A DNA stretch of 64,000 nucleotides. Source: Cordilura impudica (taxonomy: Eukaryota > Arthropoda > Insecta > Diptera > Scathophagidae). Of the stretch, positions 46,949 through 58,089 are shown one piece after another (position 1 is the first letter of the stretch; every line of letters begins with the position of its first letter). The notes beneath the pieces were generated by a model, which did not search any database, was not told the DNA's origin, and worked only from the letters and a program-made list of their open reading frames with translations. The stretch covers positions 31,080,032 through 31,144,031 of the forward strand of contig OY821518.1 in NCBI GenBank assembly GCA_963682025.1, read 5' to 3'. The translations under genes and the position numbers were made by a program.

Positions 46949-47493
46949 TCCATTATATTAATAGGCAAAGCAATTTCTTGTGACCGATGTAACTTTGTCA
47001 GTTTTACCCCGACTTTGACCAAACATACCTCATTTGAAAAGTATTTCTTTTCAGCTGTCCACCAGATTTATATATTTTTAAATTTTTAAATATTTTTGGA
47101 GTAAAATGCATTTAAAGTTGCTACAAACACCTACATAAATTTATACAATGCAGTGTGTGTGTTTATTAAATTTGTTAATGTGTTTGCAAAAACTGTATAT
47201 GAAAAGCCCTGCCTTGAATTGAAAAATAATTTTGGCCATAATTATTTGTTTTGGTTTATGTCCAAAACGTGTAAATCTGGTGGACAGCTAAAAAGAAATA
47301 CCTTTCAAATGAGGTCACAAGAAATCGCCTTGCCTATTAATATAATAGATAACGCAATCGAATTTCGAATTTGAATTGTGAATTGTGAATAGCATACCTT
47401 AAGGTGGCATAAAATAATTAAAGAGAGAAATTGAATAAAAAAGCTAAATTTTCTAGAATTTGCCCTCGAATTTCGAGGGCTGGGTTCTGCTAG
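46949..47493 (+). mobile_element. Family C Helitron, long form with internal inverted repeat
   Basis: It starts TCCATTATATTAATAGGCAA and ends with hairpin CCTCGAATTTCGAGG and TTCTGCTAG. The 5' sequence (AATTTCTTGTGACC, CATTTGAAAAGTATTTC, AGCTGTCCACCAG) recurs inverted at 47275-47345 (GGTGGACAGC, AATACCTTTCAAATGAG, CCTATTAATATAATAGA). So the 5' half can fold back. Confidence 0.85.
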
Positions 47494-47754
47494 TATTCCA
47501 TTAATTTATAACATTTAATTCACTAGACTCAAATTGTGAGCAGATAAATCTTTCGTTGAATGTTCATTGAATTCGGGAATGAATTCCATAGGAACATGAA
47601 TTAAGTGAGCGACATTACTGTGTCTATCAGGGACTTGTAAGCTTCAGTTGTTTATATTTAATACTCTTTCGTATAAAACGAGCGGCTTAGGCCGTAATGT
47701 TTTAGTTCAATCAATTTATTAAAAACAAACACATTTGTTTCAAAGTTTTGTTTT

Positions 47755-47902
47755 AATAAATTAAATAAGTGATCAGGCTCGAGGTCTGTGTTTATAATAC
47801 CTTATTTTTATTTTATTTTATTTTCAATATTTCGCCTACCGTCGGCAAGCATCATCAGGAAATAAGCACAGACCTCGAGCCTGATCACTTATTTAATTTA
47901 TT
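47755..47902 (-). ncRNA. Hammerhead-like core in a perfect 36-bp inverted repeat
   Basis: 47755-47790 and 47867-47902 are exact reverse complements (core ATCAGGCTCGAGGTCTGTG). On the minus strand the loop contains CTGATGA (47858-47852), a stem GCTTGCC/GGTAGGC with loop GAC, then GAAA (47833-47830). CUGAUGA-stem II-GAAA is the conserved core of hammerhead ribozymes, and the long arms stand where stem I would be. Penelope-like retroelements carry hammerhead motifs in their terminal repeats, so this may be the end of one. Stem III and the cleavage triplet could not be fixed, so activity is unproven. Confidence 0.55.
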
Positions 47903-48234
47903 TAAAAATTAAAAGGTCAAAATAAAAACATATTGAGTTTTGTTTTAATTCTCATTAGTTTCATGCTCAAAAGTACATAAACATTGATTTTTTGCCTAAC
48001 CACGAATTATCTATTGGTTTTGGTTACAGATGAGGATTTGTAGTAATATAATCCACTTTTAAAACACATTTTCGATTTTTGTTTTTGTTATTGGTCTCGT
48101 TAACTTCTATCTCATTTATATATAATTTTTGCCTGTCAGATTCAATAAAATTTTTAATTGTTTTGATTAAATTAAACTGAAATTAATTTATAATTTTTAA
48201 ATAATAATTTCAGTTAATGCAAAAATATTTTGAT

Positions 48235-48720
48235 TAAAAAACAAGTAATAGTTGTTAAATTCGGCCGAATCTTTGGTACCCTCCACATCGATTTTACGTT
48301 TACATTAATATCTGGACTATTTGTACTAGTTATAAGAAAGGAAAACAACATATTTTAACTAGGAGCAATTCGATAATTTGACAATTTTAATACTAAATTA
48401 TTACAACAAACACACTAAATTTTTAAAACTTCTTAGAGGTGTCTTCTTCATCTTTGTGGACGTATCTCAGTAAAATAATGCCTGATTTACACCATTTTCA
48501 ATACCAACCTGCTCAAAATAATGGCAACCAATATTCTTAGACTTTAGCCGGGCAAATGGCTTATTTTGTGATTGAGCGTGATTTTAACAGACAGACGGAC
48601 AGACGGTCATTGCTACATAGACTCGAATTGTTATAATGATCAATAATATACACACCTACTTTTTGGGGTTACAAATGCATTTTTCGATGCATTACAAACG
48701 GAATGATAAATAAGCCTTTA
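48235..48720 (+). mobile_element. Family B element, compact copy
   Basis: 5' end AAACAAGTAATAGTTGTTAA, hairpin TTCGGCCGAA, and GTACCCTCCACATCG. The body has ACCAACCTGCTCAAAATAAT, a CAGACAGACGGACAGACGG tract and AGACTCGAATTGTTATAATG. The end is TGCATTACAAACGGAATGAT. The terminal ACCCTC...GAGGGT hairpin is missing. Confidence 0.7.
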
Positions 48721-49351
48721 AATTTAAATTTATAATTTTCTATATAAATCCGAATTGAAATAATTTTTTAATTGAATCTGTAAATTAACATTTTTAAGAT
48801 CTATGTTCGACATTAAAAATTTGTCCAACTACTTCCATAAGTCCCATCTAAATCTATCATCAGATCGTCTTCGAGTTTTCTAGAAATGTTTAAAATACAA
48901 TAATAATATGAGAGAGGGGCTTACTTCCCAACTATTTACTAGGTCTATATAACAACTTCCAAATAAAAAGTGAAGTATGAAAATTGTCGATGCCAAACGT
49001 GTTAACACATTTTTTTGTTTTGGTTTTGTTTAAGTTGTCAATACAGTCAGCAACAATTTAGAGGCTTAAACCAAAAAAAATAAAAAATAAAAAATAATAT
49101 CACAAACAACAAAAGACATAAAAACCCAAAAAAAAAAAATATTGTTTATTGTGAAAAAAAAAAAAAATTATGAATAATACGCAGAATTTCAAGTTTACGC
49201 AGCACATAAGTCTATTTACCCCTACCAAGTAGGAATAAATAAATACAGGCAACACTCGATAAACTCAAATAAATTGATGCCGAAGCAAATACAAGTAAAA
49301 TTTATTTGTATTAAAAATATTATTCGGCCTTTCGTTTTTGATGTGTAAACA
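48721..49351. other. No gene recognised
   Basis: AT-rich, with A-rich runs at 49070-49160. No repeat ends or coding motifs were recognised. Confidence 0.4.
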
Positions 49352-50572
49352 TCTATACGCGCAGGGGGTAAAAATCTATTTCACAATACAATCACAAAAA
49401 CAGCGTAAGATGTAAGATGTAAGACGTAAGACTATATCGGTGTGACTTAAGATTACATTGGTGAAAATATTATGACATGTAATAACTTTTTGTCTCTGTT
49501 TTCTGCAGTATATTTCTTCACTTTTTATAAACATTCCTCAATCATTTAGAAGTTTTCTTAACGTTTTAATTTATTCCATATAAATAACACAATTATCACT
49601 CACTGCCTTTAATATTAATGCTAATCAAACATAAATAAAAAATAAATGAAAATAAAAAATAAACAAATTACAGTAAAAAGGAAGTGTTTGGAGATAAAAT
49701 GGAGGGACAATTCATTGGAAAGTGTTTGGAGAAAAAATGAAGGGACGATTTCATTAGGAAGTGTTTGGATACAAAATGAGGGACCGAATAGCATTATAAA
49801 AACGTTTTGAAATAAGAAAAATAAAAAATGAAAAATCAAAAATGAAAAATGAAAAATGAAAAATAAAAAATGAAAATGAAAAATAAAAAATGAAAAATGA
49901 GAAATGAAAGATAAAAAATGAAAAATCAAAAATGAAAAATGAAAAAGGGAAAATGGAAAATGAAAAATAAAAATGAAAAATAAAAAATGAGAAATGAAAA
50001 ATAAAAAATGAAAAATCAAAAATGAAAAATGAAAAATAAAAAATGAAAATGAAAAATAAAAAATGAAAAATGAGAAATGAAAAATAAAAAATGAAAAATC
50101 AAAAATGAAAAATGAAGAAGGGAAAATGGAAAATGAAAAATGAAAAATAAAAATGAAAATGAAAATGAGAAATGAAAAAAAAATTGAAAAATAAAAAATG
50201 AAAAATAGAAAATGAAAAATAAAAAATTAAAAACAAAAAATGACAAAATAAAAAATCAAAAATTTTAAATGAAAAACAAAAAATGAAAAATAAAAAATGG
50301 AAAATGAAATATGAAATAAGAAAAACGAAAATGAAAAATTAAAAATGAAAATTGAAAAATAAAAAATGAAAAATTAAAAATAAAAAATGGAAAATAAAAA
50401 ATGAAAAATGAAAAACGAAAAATAAAAAATTAAAAATTAACAAGTTGAAATAATAATAAATATTTTTATATTAGCAGAGCCCCTGCAACTGATACATAGA
50501 TGACGCTTTCTGTTTGATTTTAAAAAAGTGCCACAAAACCATCTTTAATTACTAGGTGTTTACACATGATTT
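49352..50572 (+). repeat. Family E element, most complete copy
   Basis: Start module 49365-49450: CGCGCAGGGGGTAAAAATCT, ATTTCACAATACAATCACAA, AACAGCGTAAGATG and TATCGGTGTGACTTA. A spacer follows that includes three partial repeats of GGAAGTGTTTGGA (49680-49790). The core 49800-50440 is AAAAATGA/AAAATAA units with a 180-bp higher-order period. The end module 50455-50572 has GCAGAGCCCCTGCAACTG and ACATAGATGACGCTTTCTG; the final GTGATCGGACTCAC motif is lost where family A abuts. Confidence 0.7.
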
Positions 50573-51350
50573 TTATACCCTATACCACTATGTGGTTTGG
50601 GTATAATGACTTTGTGCTGCTGTTTGTAACAACCAAAAATATTTGACCTACACCCATGTTTAATTATACCGATCGAATCAGAATCACTATCTGATTCGAT
50701 TTAACGATGTCCGTCCGTCCGTCTGTGTGTCCATGTAAAGCTTGTAATCAAACTGCAGGTCGCAAATATGAATATATTTTGACGAAATTTGGTATTTAAT
50801 CTTTTATCGGCCATGGGATGAACGCTATTGAAATTGGTGAGAATCGGTCCATGTTCAGACCTAGCCCCCATACAAATGACCCCTATGAAATCAACATATA
50901 TTGCCATAAGATCCAAATTATACAAATCTTAGTCAATGTGGGTTTGTATGTATATATTACATCCATTAATCAGTAGTCTAAAAATGATCCCTATTGGACA
51001 ACTCTTAGTCATAGGCCCCATATAGAGCTGCTTCCCGATCTTCACTTAAATCTATCAAAAAACAAAAATTTGCACTGATTCTTCTCAAATTTTGTTTGTA
51101 TATATTTTTGCGAAATACAAGAGACTTTACCAAACATGCTCAGGATCAGTCCATTTTTGGGCCTAGTCCCCATATAGATATAGCATCCGATATGAACTTT
51201 TTCATATCTGCAGCCGAAAAAATTAATAAAAATCCCACTCAAATTTGGTTTATGCCTATTTTCTATATCCAGTTAGTTGGGCCTGAGAGATAGGGTATCT
51301 GAACGCATGGTATAGGGTATCGTATAGTCGGTCTAGACCGACTATAATTT
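50573..51350 (-). mobile_element. Family A element, full length
   Basis: It runs from TATACCCTATACCACTATGT to the intact 24-bp palindrome. Its 3' end directly follows the family E end module. All three units and a CCGTCCGTCCGTCTGTGTG tract are present. Confidence 0.8.
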
Positions 51351-51562
51351 GCGCTATTCATCGAAGAGCGAAACAAGGGATGGTTGTGTCCCAACCAAAA
51401 TAGTTTTTTAAGCATTTTATGTAAATCTGTAATGTTAGTATTTTGTTGTCTCGAGTTTTTTTTTTATTATTTATTATTGATGTTTGTTTACATATCGTTG
51501 AAGATCTTGTCTGAAGGTGAATAGGGAAAATTGAAAAATTAAAGAAAACAGTTTCAACAAAT

Positions 51563-51612
51563 AAGAAAATTATAGCCGGTCTAGACTGATTGCATGATCC
51601 CTATACTATGGA
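51563..51612 (+). mobile_element. Family A element, 5' end only
   Basis: About 50 bp: AAGAAAATTATAGCCGGTCT, AGACTGATTGC and CCCTATACTATGG. Nothing of the body follows. Confidence 0.5.
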
Positions 51613-51869
51613 TACATACGAGTACATACATATGTATATATCACAATTTTTACAGTTTGTTGTTCAAGCAAACAGTTTTCAATACATTTAATTTCGAATG
51701 AAAATTCAATTGTTTAACGAAGAAATATTTATTTTAACGTTTTCAATAGTTATTCAAAACAAATTACTCTACTTAACGTATTATTTTCAGTGTTGTTTGT
51801 TTATATCAGTTATTTAAATTTGAACTACATGATATGTTTTTTAACTATATTTTCCGTTCAGCAGTTTTT

Positions 51870-52626
51870 TTATACCCTATACCACTATGTGGTTTGGGTA
51901 TAATGACTTTGTGCTGCTGTTTGTAACTACCAAAAATACTTGGCCTAGACCCATCTTTTATTAAACCGATCGAATCAGAATCACTATATGATTCGATTTA
52001 ACGATGTCCGTCCGTCCGTCCGCCTGTGTGTCCATGTAAATCTGTAATCAAATATGAATATATTTTGATGAAATTTGATATTTAAGCTTTTACTGGCCAT
52101 AGGATGAACGCTATTGAAATTTGTGAGAATCGGTCCATGTTCAGACCTAGCCCCCATACATAGCCCCTATGAAATCGACATAAATTGCCATAAGATGCAA
52201 ATTGTCATATAGATCTTACTCAAATTGGGTTTGTATGCATTTATTACATCCAAAATTGAGTAGTCCAAAAATGGTCCCTATGTGACAACTCTTACTCATA
52301 GGCCCCATATAGAGCTGCTTCCCGATCTTCACTTAAATCTATCAAAAAACAAAAATATTGCATTGATTCTTCTCAAATTTTGTTTGTATATATTTTTGCA
52401 AACTACAAGAGACTTTACCAAACAAGAACAGGATCGGTCCATTTTTGGACCTAGTCCCCATAAAGATATAGCATCCGATATGAACTTTTTCATATCTGCA
52501 GCCAAAAAATTTATAAAAATCCCACTCAAATTTGGTTTGTGCTTATTTTCTATATACAGTTAGTTGGGCCTAAGAGTTAGGGTCTCGTATAGTCGGTCTA
52601 GACCGACTATAATTATCTTGCTTGTT
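51870..52626 (-). mobile_element. Family A element, full length
   Basis: It runs from TATACCCTATACCACTATGT to the intact palindrome, then AATTATCTTGCTTGTT. The region between palindrome and first unit is shortened (AGTTAGGGTCTCGTATAGTC). Confidence 0.8.
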
Positions 52627-52779
52627 TTTTCTTCAATATCAAAAAATATTATTTTTTCTTAAAACGTTTGCTTAGGTACAATTTTACTTAAATTTAATTT
52701 ATGAATTTGAATGCTGACGAACACAACATGTTGTTACAACAGATGTTTATAAGCATTGTTGTAATTTTGCTTTTTATAT

Positions 52780-52916
52780 GTGACCTGGTCTATGAAGAGG
52801 GAACTTACGTGTCAAATTTTTAGGTGTCAATTTTTAACTTTAACATTTTCATTTTTACCCGTTTTTACCTGTTTTCTCGATAACTTGTTTTCGCCTCCTT
52901 TTCATAGACCAGGTCG
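52780..52916. mobile_element. Small MITE, 137 bp
   Basis: Left end GTGACCTGGTCTATGAAGAG and reversed right end GCGACCTGGTCTATGAAAAG differ at two positions. The interior is AT-rich and non-coding. Flanks are TTTATAT and ATACATAT. Confidence 0.8.
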
Positions 52917-53095
52917 CATACATATAAAAAATAGTAAAAAATTCTGTCAGTAAATAAAAACGATGTTTTAAATATTTTTGCAACTTTGTCAGATATTGTT
53001 TTGTATTTTTTTTTTTTATTAGAAAATAAATAAAAAAATACTTTGGATTCGATAGAAAAAAGGATAGTCCAGTTTTTAAAAGTGTTTTATATATA

Positions 53096-53457
53096 CTGGC
53101 AGATTCCAGCGCTCGAAATACGAGTGCAATTTCTAGGCAACTTTATTTTTGAACTTAGCCAATTCACAAACCAACACTTTTTTTGTTTATTATTATTGTG
53201 AATAACAAACTCATTAACAAACACATTAACAAATTTAATAAACACACACATAGCATATGTATAATTTTATGTATGTGTTAGTAGCAACTTTAAATGCAAT
53301 TTACTTAAAATTAAGGAAAAAATTTAAAAATCTGCAAATCTGGTGAACAGCTAAAAAGAAATACTTTTCAAATAATATACGCTTGGTCAAAATCGGGATA
53401 AAATGGTAGAACAAAACATCGGTAACAAAAAATTTCTCAGCCTATTAATATTATAGA
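53096..53457 (-). mobile_element. Family C Helitron
   Basis: Minus-strand start TCTATAATATTAATAGGC, end with hairpin CTCGTATTTCGAG (one change in the stem) and a mutated CTAG (CCAG). Otherwise like 15057-15387. Confidence 0.8.
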
Positions 53458-53489
53458 TATTCAGTTTATTTTAACGACAACCTATTTTG

Positions 53490-53953
53490 AGTTTTTAGAA
53501 AATATGCATAAACCAAATTTATTCATATCCGATGCCATTTTTTGTATGGGACTAGTTCAAAAACTTAACCGCTCTGGATCATAATTGGTAAAGTCACTTA
53601 TTTTTTATAGATTTAAGTGAAGATCAGGAGGCAGTTTTAAATGGGACCTGTGACTAGAAATGGTTTTGCAGAATTTATTTTTGGAATAAACCAAATTTGT
53701 ACGATTTCTATATGATAATCTGGCAACTTAAGTTGATCTCATAGGGCTAGGTTTCGGACCGATATCAATAGCAATTGGTCTTTGCCTGCTAAAAGCTTGT
53801 AAACCATATTCGATTATAGACAGGCAGATGGACGAACGGAAAATAATTCGGAGTCGATCGGCAAAATAAAAGGTATAAGTCAAAGTTTTTGGTATTTGTA
53901 AACATCAGCATCAATCTCTATACCCCGAACACAGACTGGTATAGGGTACAAAA
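53490..53953 (+). mobile_element. Family A element, divergent
   Basis: It contains AAACCAAATTTATTCATATC, GATTTAAGTGAAGATCAGGA, GACAGGCAGATGGACGAACG, GAGTCGATCGGCAAAATAAA and the end CACAGACTGGTATAGGGTAC. Several internal deletions mark it as an old copy. Confidence 0.65.
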
Positions 53954-54064
53954 ATCTAGACCTTGAGCTCGAAGATATAAATGTATATATATATATATAC
54001 GAGGGTGGTCCCAGAATAACCCGACCTTTTAAAGAAAACACAAACAACTTGGGAACATATTTCT

Positions 54065-55440
54065 TTATTTCTCAACATAATCTCCATTTAGCTCGCTACA
54101 CTTTTTCCAGCGATACACAATAGCTTCGATACCCTGTTCATAGCAAGAATTGTCTAGCTCCTTAAAATAGCCATCAACCGCAGACTTCACCTCTTCAGTG
54201 TTGGCAAATATTTTACCAGCGAGTCAATTTTACAAGTTTGGAAATAAAAAGTAATCCGAGGGTTCTAAATCTGGCAAATTTTAATTAATGGATTTTGGTC
54301 ATCGCAATTGTGGTTGTGTGAAATAGTGTATTGTCTTGATGAACTTGATGAACACTTTCATTTTCGCCAAATACGGGCTTTTCTCCTTAATTTCATTACT
54401 TAACCTCTTCAATAAGTTAGTATAATAGACCTATTAGAGAGCCTAACTCTTAGGTCCAACTTATTATGTATAGAAAATAAGCATAAACCAAATTTGAGTG
54501 GAATTTTTATTAATTTTTTTGTCTTCGGATATGAAAAGCTTCATATCGGATGCTATATATATATGAGCACTAGGTCAAAAAAATGGACCGATCCTGACTA
54601 TATTTCGTAAGGTCCTTTATTTTTTGCAATAACATATACAAACCAAATTTGAGAAAAATCTGTGCAATATTTGTGTTTTTTTTTTCGATAGATTTAAGTG
54701 AAGATCTGGAATCAGCTTCATACGGGAGCTATTATAAGAATTGTCCTACAGGGCTTATTTTTGGACTACTGATAAATTTATGTAATAAACTTATGCAAAC
54801 CCACTTTGTCCGAGATCTATATGATAATTTGGAACTTATGGCAATTTAAATCGATTTTCACCAATTTCAACAGCCTTTATTCTATATCCGATGGAAGCTT
54901 ATGTACTAAATTTCATCAAAATATAGTCAGATTTGCGACCTGTAGTTTGATTACAAAGTTTACATGGACACACAGACAGACTGACGGAGTCGATCGTTAT
55001 AAAAGATGGGTTGAGGTCAAATATTTTTGATAGTTACAAAAATATTCTTTGGACACGATTTTACCATTACAGTCTACTGTTTTGATTGTTCCTTTGTCTC
55101 AGGTGGGAAGGGGCGGACCCACGTCTCATCCATGGTTACGAATCGAGACAAAAACTCGGCTTTATTGTTGGGAAAATTCGCCAAACACTCTATTGAAACA
55201 TCTTCACGATGCTATTTTTGTTCTATTGTGAACAAACGCTGCAACCGTTTGCCAACCATTTGATCATCCAATTCCATTCTGTGGATTTTTTTTTAACTGT
55301 TTCTGGCGTAGCCTCTAATTGGTCGACCACTACGGTATTCGTCTTGGCAGTTCGTACTTTGCCAATCAATATTTTATAGTCGTAAACGAAGAATCAAACT
55401 CACCAAAAGTACAATTTAGCTCGGCTTTAATATTGATTGA
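54065..55440 (-). pseudogene. Mariner transposase, broken and interrupted
   Basis: Minus-strand pieces in order: NTVVVDQLEATPETV, DDQMVGKRLQRLFTIEQK, FLSRFVTMDETW and PETKEQSKQ (55400 down to 55060), then, beyond the family A insertion, FANTEEVKSAVDGYFKELDN and AIVYRWKKCSELNGDYVEK ending at a TAA near 54067. DETW holds the first catalytic aspartate. The second and third catalytic blocks are deleted. Confidence 0.8.
54418..55040 (+). mobile_element. Family A element inside the mariner
   Basis: It starts inside the 5' region (GACCTATTAGAGAGCCTAAC) and ends at TTTTGATAGTTACAAA, lacking both terminal palindromes. The mariner continues on each side, so it inserted after the mariner did. Confidence 0.75.
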
Positions 55441-55794
55441 ACTCAGACCTTTCGGATGAAGTATTGAATTTAATAACGGTGGACAATTTTTTTACATGTT
55501 TACAAATTCATTTAAATCGTTCACTTTTGATGGCTCCAAAAAAAGATTCTAAACAACGTGGCGGCTTGGAACTTAAAACATATGTCTTATAAGGTTGCCA
55601 CTTTTTTCAACTACTACTGCCATCTATACGTCAGGCCGGGTTGCTCTGGTACTACTCTCGTACATAAAATTTTAAAATTTTTTTTAACATAACTAAAACT
55701 GATCCCAAATTACAAATTTTTAGACCTTTAATTTATTGGTTAATAAAGACATACTTTGTCAATATTATTGGTCCAAGATTATCAGGGCTCTAAG

Positions 55795-55985
55795 CGAAAC
55801 TTAAATCAAACTAATCATATGGATCATTTGTATGTAGGCTAAGATATAAAATGAACTGATTTTCATCAAATTCAATTGCTAACGTCTTTGAGCCGTCCTT
55901 AAATCTTAACTTTTTGAATCGATTAAGTGACGACTGTCCTTCTGTCTGTACATGTAAATTCTAATGCACGACACAAATAGAAAAA
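55795..55985 (+). mobile_element. Worn family A fragment
   Basis: It has ATGGATCATTTGTATGTAGG, AATGAACTGATTTTCATC and CTGTCCTTCTGTCTGTACAT. Only the third unit and a remnant of the tract remain. Confidence 0.45.
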
Positions 55986-55999
55986 ATATAAATATACTA

Positions 56000-56174
56000 G
56001 TAGTGCTTCGCTACGATTTACCAAAATTTATGGATATATATGTTATTCAAGGCCTTCACTATTATCGTACTACAGATATGTATATGGTATAAAATATTTG
56101 CTTTGTATGGGGAGTTTCACTCCCACTAGCCCGGTCCTGCTAATTTTTGCACAACTACTCACATTAACAACTTA
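56000..56174. repeat. CACGCCC repeat, left part of a split array
   Basis: GTACTACAGATATG, TTTGCTTTGTATGGGGAG, TCACTCCCACTAGCCCGG and ACTACTCACATTAACAAC give one unit. It continues after the family C insertion at 58099-58300 (TCAGATATTTGATACT, GTGGGAGGTGGCACGCCCAC). Confidence 0.7.
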
Positions 56175-56783
56175 CTAGCTGAGCCCAGCCCTCGAAATTC
56201 GAGTGCGAATTGTAGAAAAAAATGTTTTATTCAATTTCTTTATTTCAATGTTTTCTGCCACCTAAAGGTATGCTATTCACAATTCACAATTCAACACAGG
56301 GGGTGTAATATGCAATTATTATAATGAAATTCGATTGCGTTATCTATTATATTAATAGGCAAGGCGATTTTTTGTGACCGATGTAACTTTGTCAGTTTTA
56401 CCCCGGCTTTGACCAAACATACCTCATTTGAAAGGTATTGCTTTTTAGCTGTGCACCATACTTACACGTTTTAGACACAAACCAATAACCAATAATTATA
56501 TAAAAAATTATTTTCCAGTTCAACATAGGGCTTTTCATATATAATTTTTGCAAACACATTAACAAATTTAGTATACACGCACACAGCATTGTATAATTTT
56601 AGGTATTTGTTATTAGCAACTTTAAATGCATTTTACTCCAAAAATAATTTAAAAAATGTAAAAATCTGTAAATCTGGTGGACAGCTAAAAAGATATACCT
56701 TTCAAATGAGGTATGTTTGGTCAAGGCCGGGGAAAAGCTGACGAAGTGTCTTCGGTCACAAGAAATCGCCTTGCCTATTAATA

Positions 56784-58089
56784 AAGGGTCCGCCATCTAA
56801 GCCTTTTTTTTTCAACTAGTGCTTATTTTGTGAATGGTAACACTTAGCTCATGTCTGATTTGACAGATAATTAGTTTTATCCTTCCGCTGAACGAATATG
56901 GTTGTGTATACGCTTGAACAACGCTGGGAAATATTGCGACATTACTTTGAAAATCATGGTAATGTTGCAGAATGTGTGCGAAAATTGCGTACGGATTTTG
57001 GAAGAAGAGAAGCACCGTCAGCTCCGTATGTTCGTTATCTTGTGAAAAAAGTGAAAGAAACTGGCATCCTCATCGATAAACCAAAGCGTGAAAAGCCAAA
57101 AACAGTGCGTACACCCGAGAATATTGCTGCTGTGGCAGAAAGTGTGCGTGAAGCGCCATCAACATCAATTCACCGTCGTTCTCAAGAATTGAACATTTCG
57201 GAGGCATCATTGAGACGAATTTTTGCATAAAGACCTTGGTATGACGCCATACAAAGTCCAATTGGTTCAGGAGTTGAAGCCAACTGACCATCCAATGCCT
57301 TTTCGCATCGCTAAGTGGGCCTGTGATCGACTTACAGAAGATGCCGATTTTGCTTAAAAAAAATCATCTTTTCAGATGAAGCTCATTTTGATCTTGGCGA
57401 GTATGTAAACAAGCAAAATTGTCGCATTTGGGGCACAGAAAACCCGCACGCATACATTGAAAAGCCGATACACCCAAAACGAGTCACTGTTTGGTGCGGA
57501 TTTTGGTCCAGATGCATAATTAGGCCATTTTTCTTCGAAAATGAGCAAGGAGTGGCCGTTACAGTCAATGGCGATCGTTATCGGGCCATGTTGAACGAAT
57601 TTTTGTTCACAAAAATTGAAGAGAAGGATATTGGCAACATTTGGTTTCAACAGGACGGCGCTACGTGCCACACAGCCGAAGCTACACTCGATGTTTAGCG
57701 CACTGTTTTTGAAGATCGCATTATCAGCCGCAGAGCTGATGTTGTTTGGCCATCTCGGAGCTGCGATTTGACACCGTTGGGCTATTATTTGTGGGGTGCC
57801 CTCAAAGATAAGTGTTACGCCAACAAGCCAGAGACAATTGACGCTTTAAAGGACAATATTCGTGAAGCCATTGGTGAAATACAGCTGCACACAATCGATA
57901 ATGTGCTTAAAAATTGGACCGATCGTGTAGGCTACTGCATGGCCAGCCGAGGCAGCCATTTGAATGAAATTATTTTCCATTATTAACCGGAAGGATTGTG
58001 CTTTCAAATAAAAGAAGAAAAATGAGATAATATTCAGTAGTTTTTTTTTATAGCATTTTCAAAAAAAAAAGGTAATTTGGCGGACCCTT
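56784..58089 (+). mobile_element. Mariner-superfamily transposon at a clean TA site
   Basis: TIRs start AAGGGTCCGCCA on both sides and are flanked by TA at 56782-56783 and 58090-58091. Removing the element and one TA restores CCTATTAATATAATAGAT, exactly the family C sequence seen uninterrupted at 47331-47348. It is 1306 bp, full length for the group. Confidence 0.92.
56898..57986 (+). pseudogene. Mariner-superfamily transposase, nearly complete but broken
   Basis: The N-terminus (56898-57230) has two HTH-like parts: YTLEQRWEILRHYFENHGN and later HRRSQELNISEASLRRI. The first catalytic D is in SDEAHFDLGEYVNKQ (57375), the second in FQQDGATCHTA (57654), the third in CDLTPLGYYLWGALKD (57765), giving 36 residues between the last two. 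The end is NWTDRVGYCMASRGSH plus NEIIFHY and a stop. Lesions seen: an extra T in a T run near 57222, a frame change around 57353, and an in-frame TAG at 57697. So few lesions mean a fairly young insertion. Confidence 0.9.

Larger units (their letters stand above)
54000..55660 (-). mobile_element. Mariner element split by a family A insertion
   Basis: TIRs: left CGAGGGTGGTCCCAGAATAA then CCCGACC; reversed right CGAGAGTAGTACCAGAGCAA then CCCGGCC. TA flanks both ends (53998-53999, 55661-55662). Without the family A piece at 54418-55040 it would be about 1.04 kb, shorter than a full mariner (about 1.3 kb), so it also has deletions. Confidence 0.85.

Noticed and set aside
49621..50246. Long minus-strand frames of F, H, I, S and L residues, like membrane proteins
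   Set aside because: They are translations of AAAAATGA/AAAATAA arrays; similar frames occur at 42689-42916. Low-complexity artefact.
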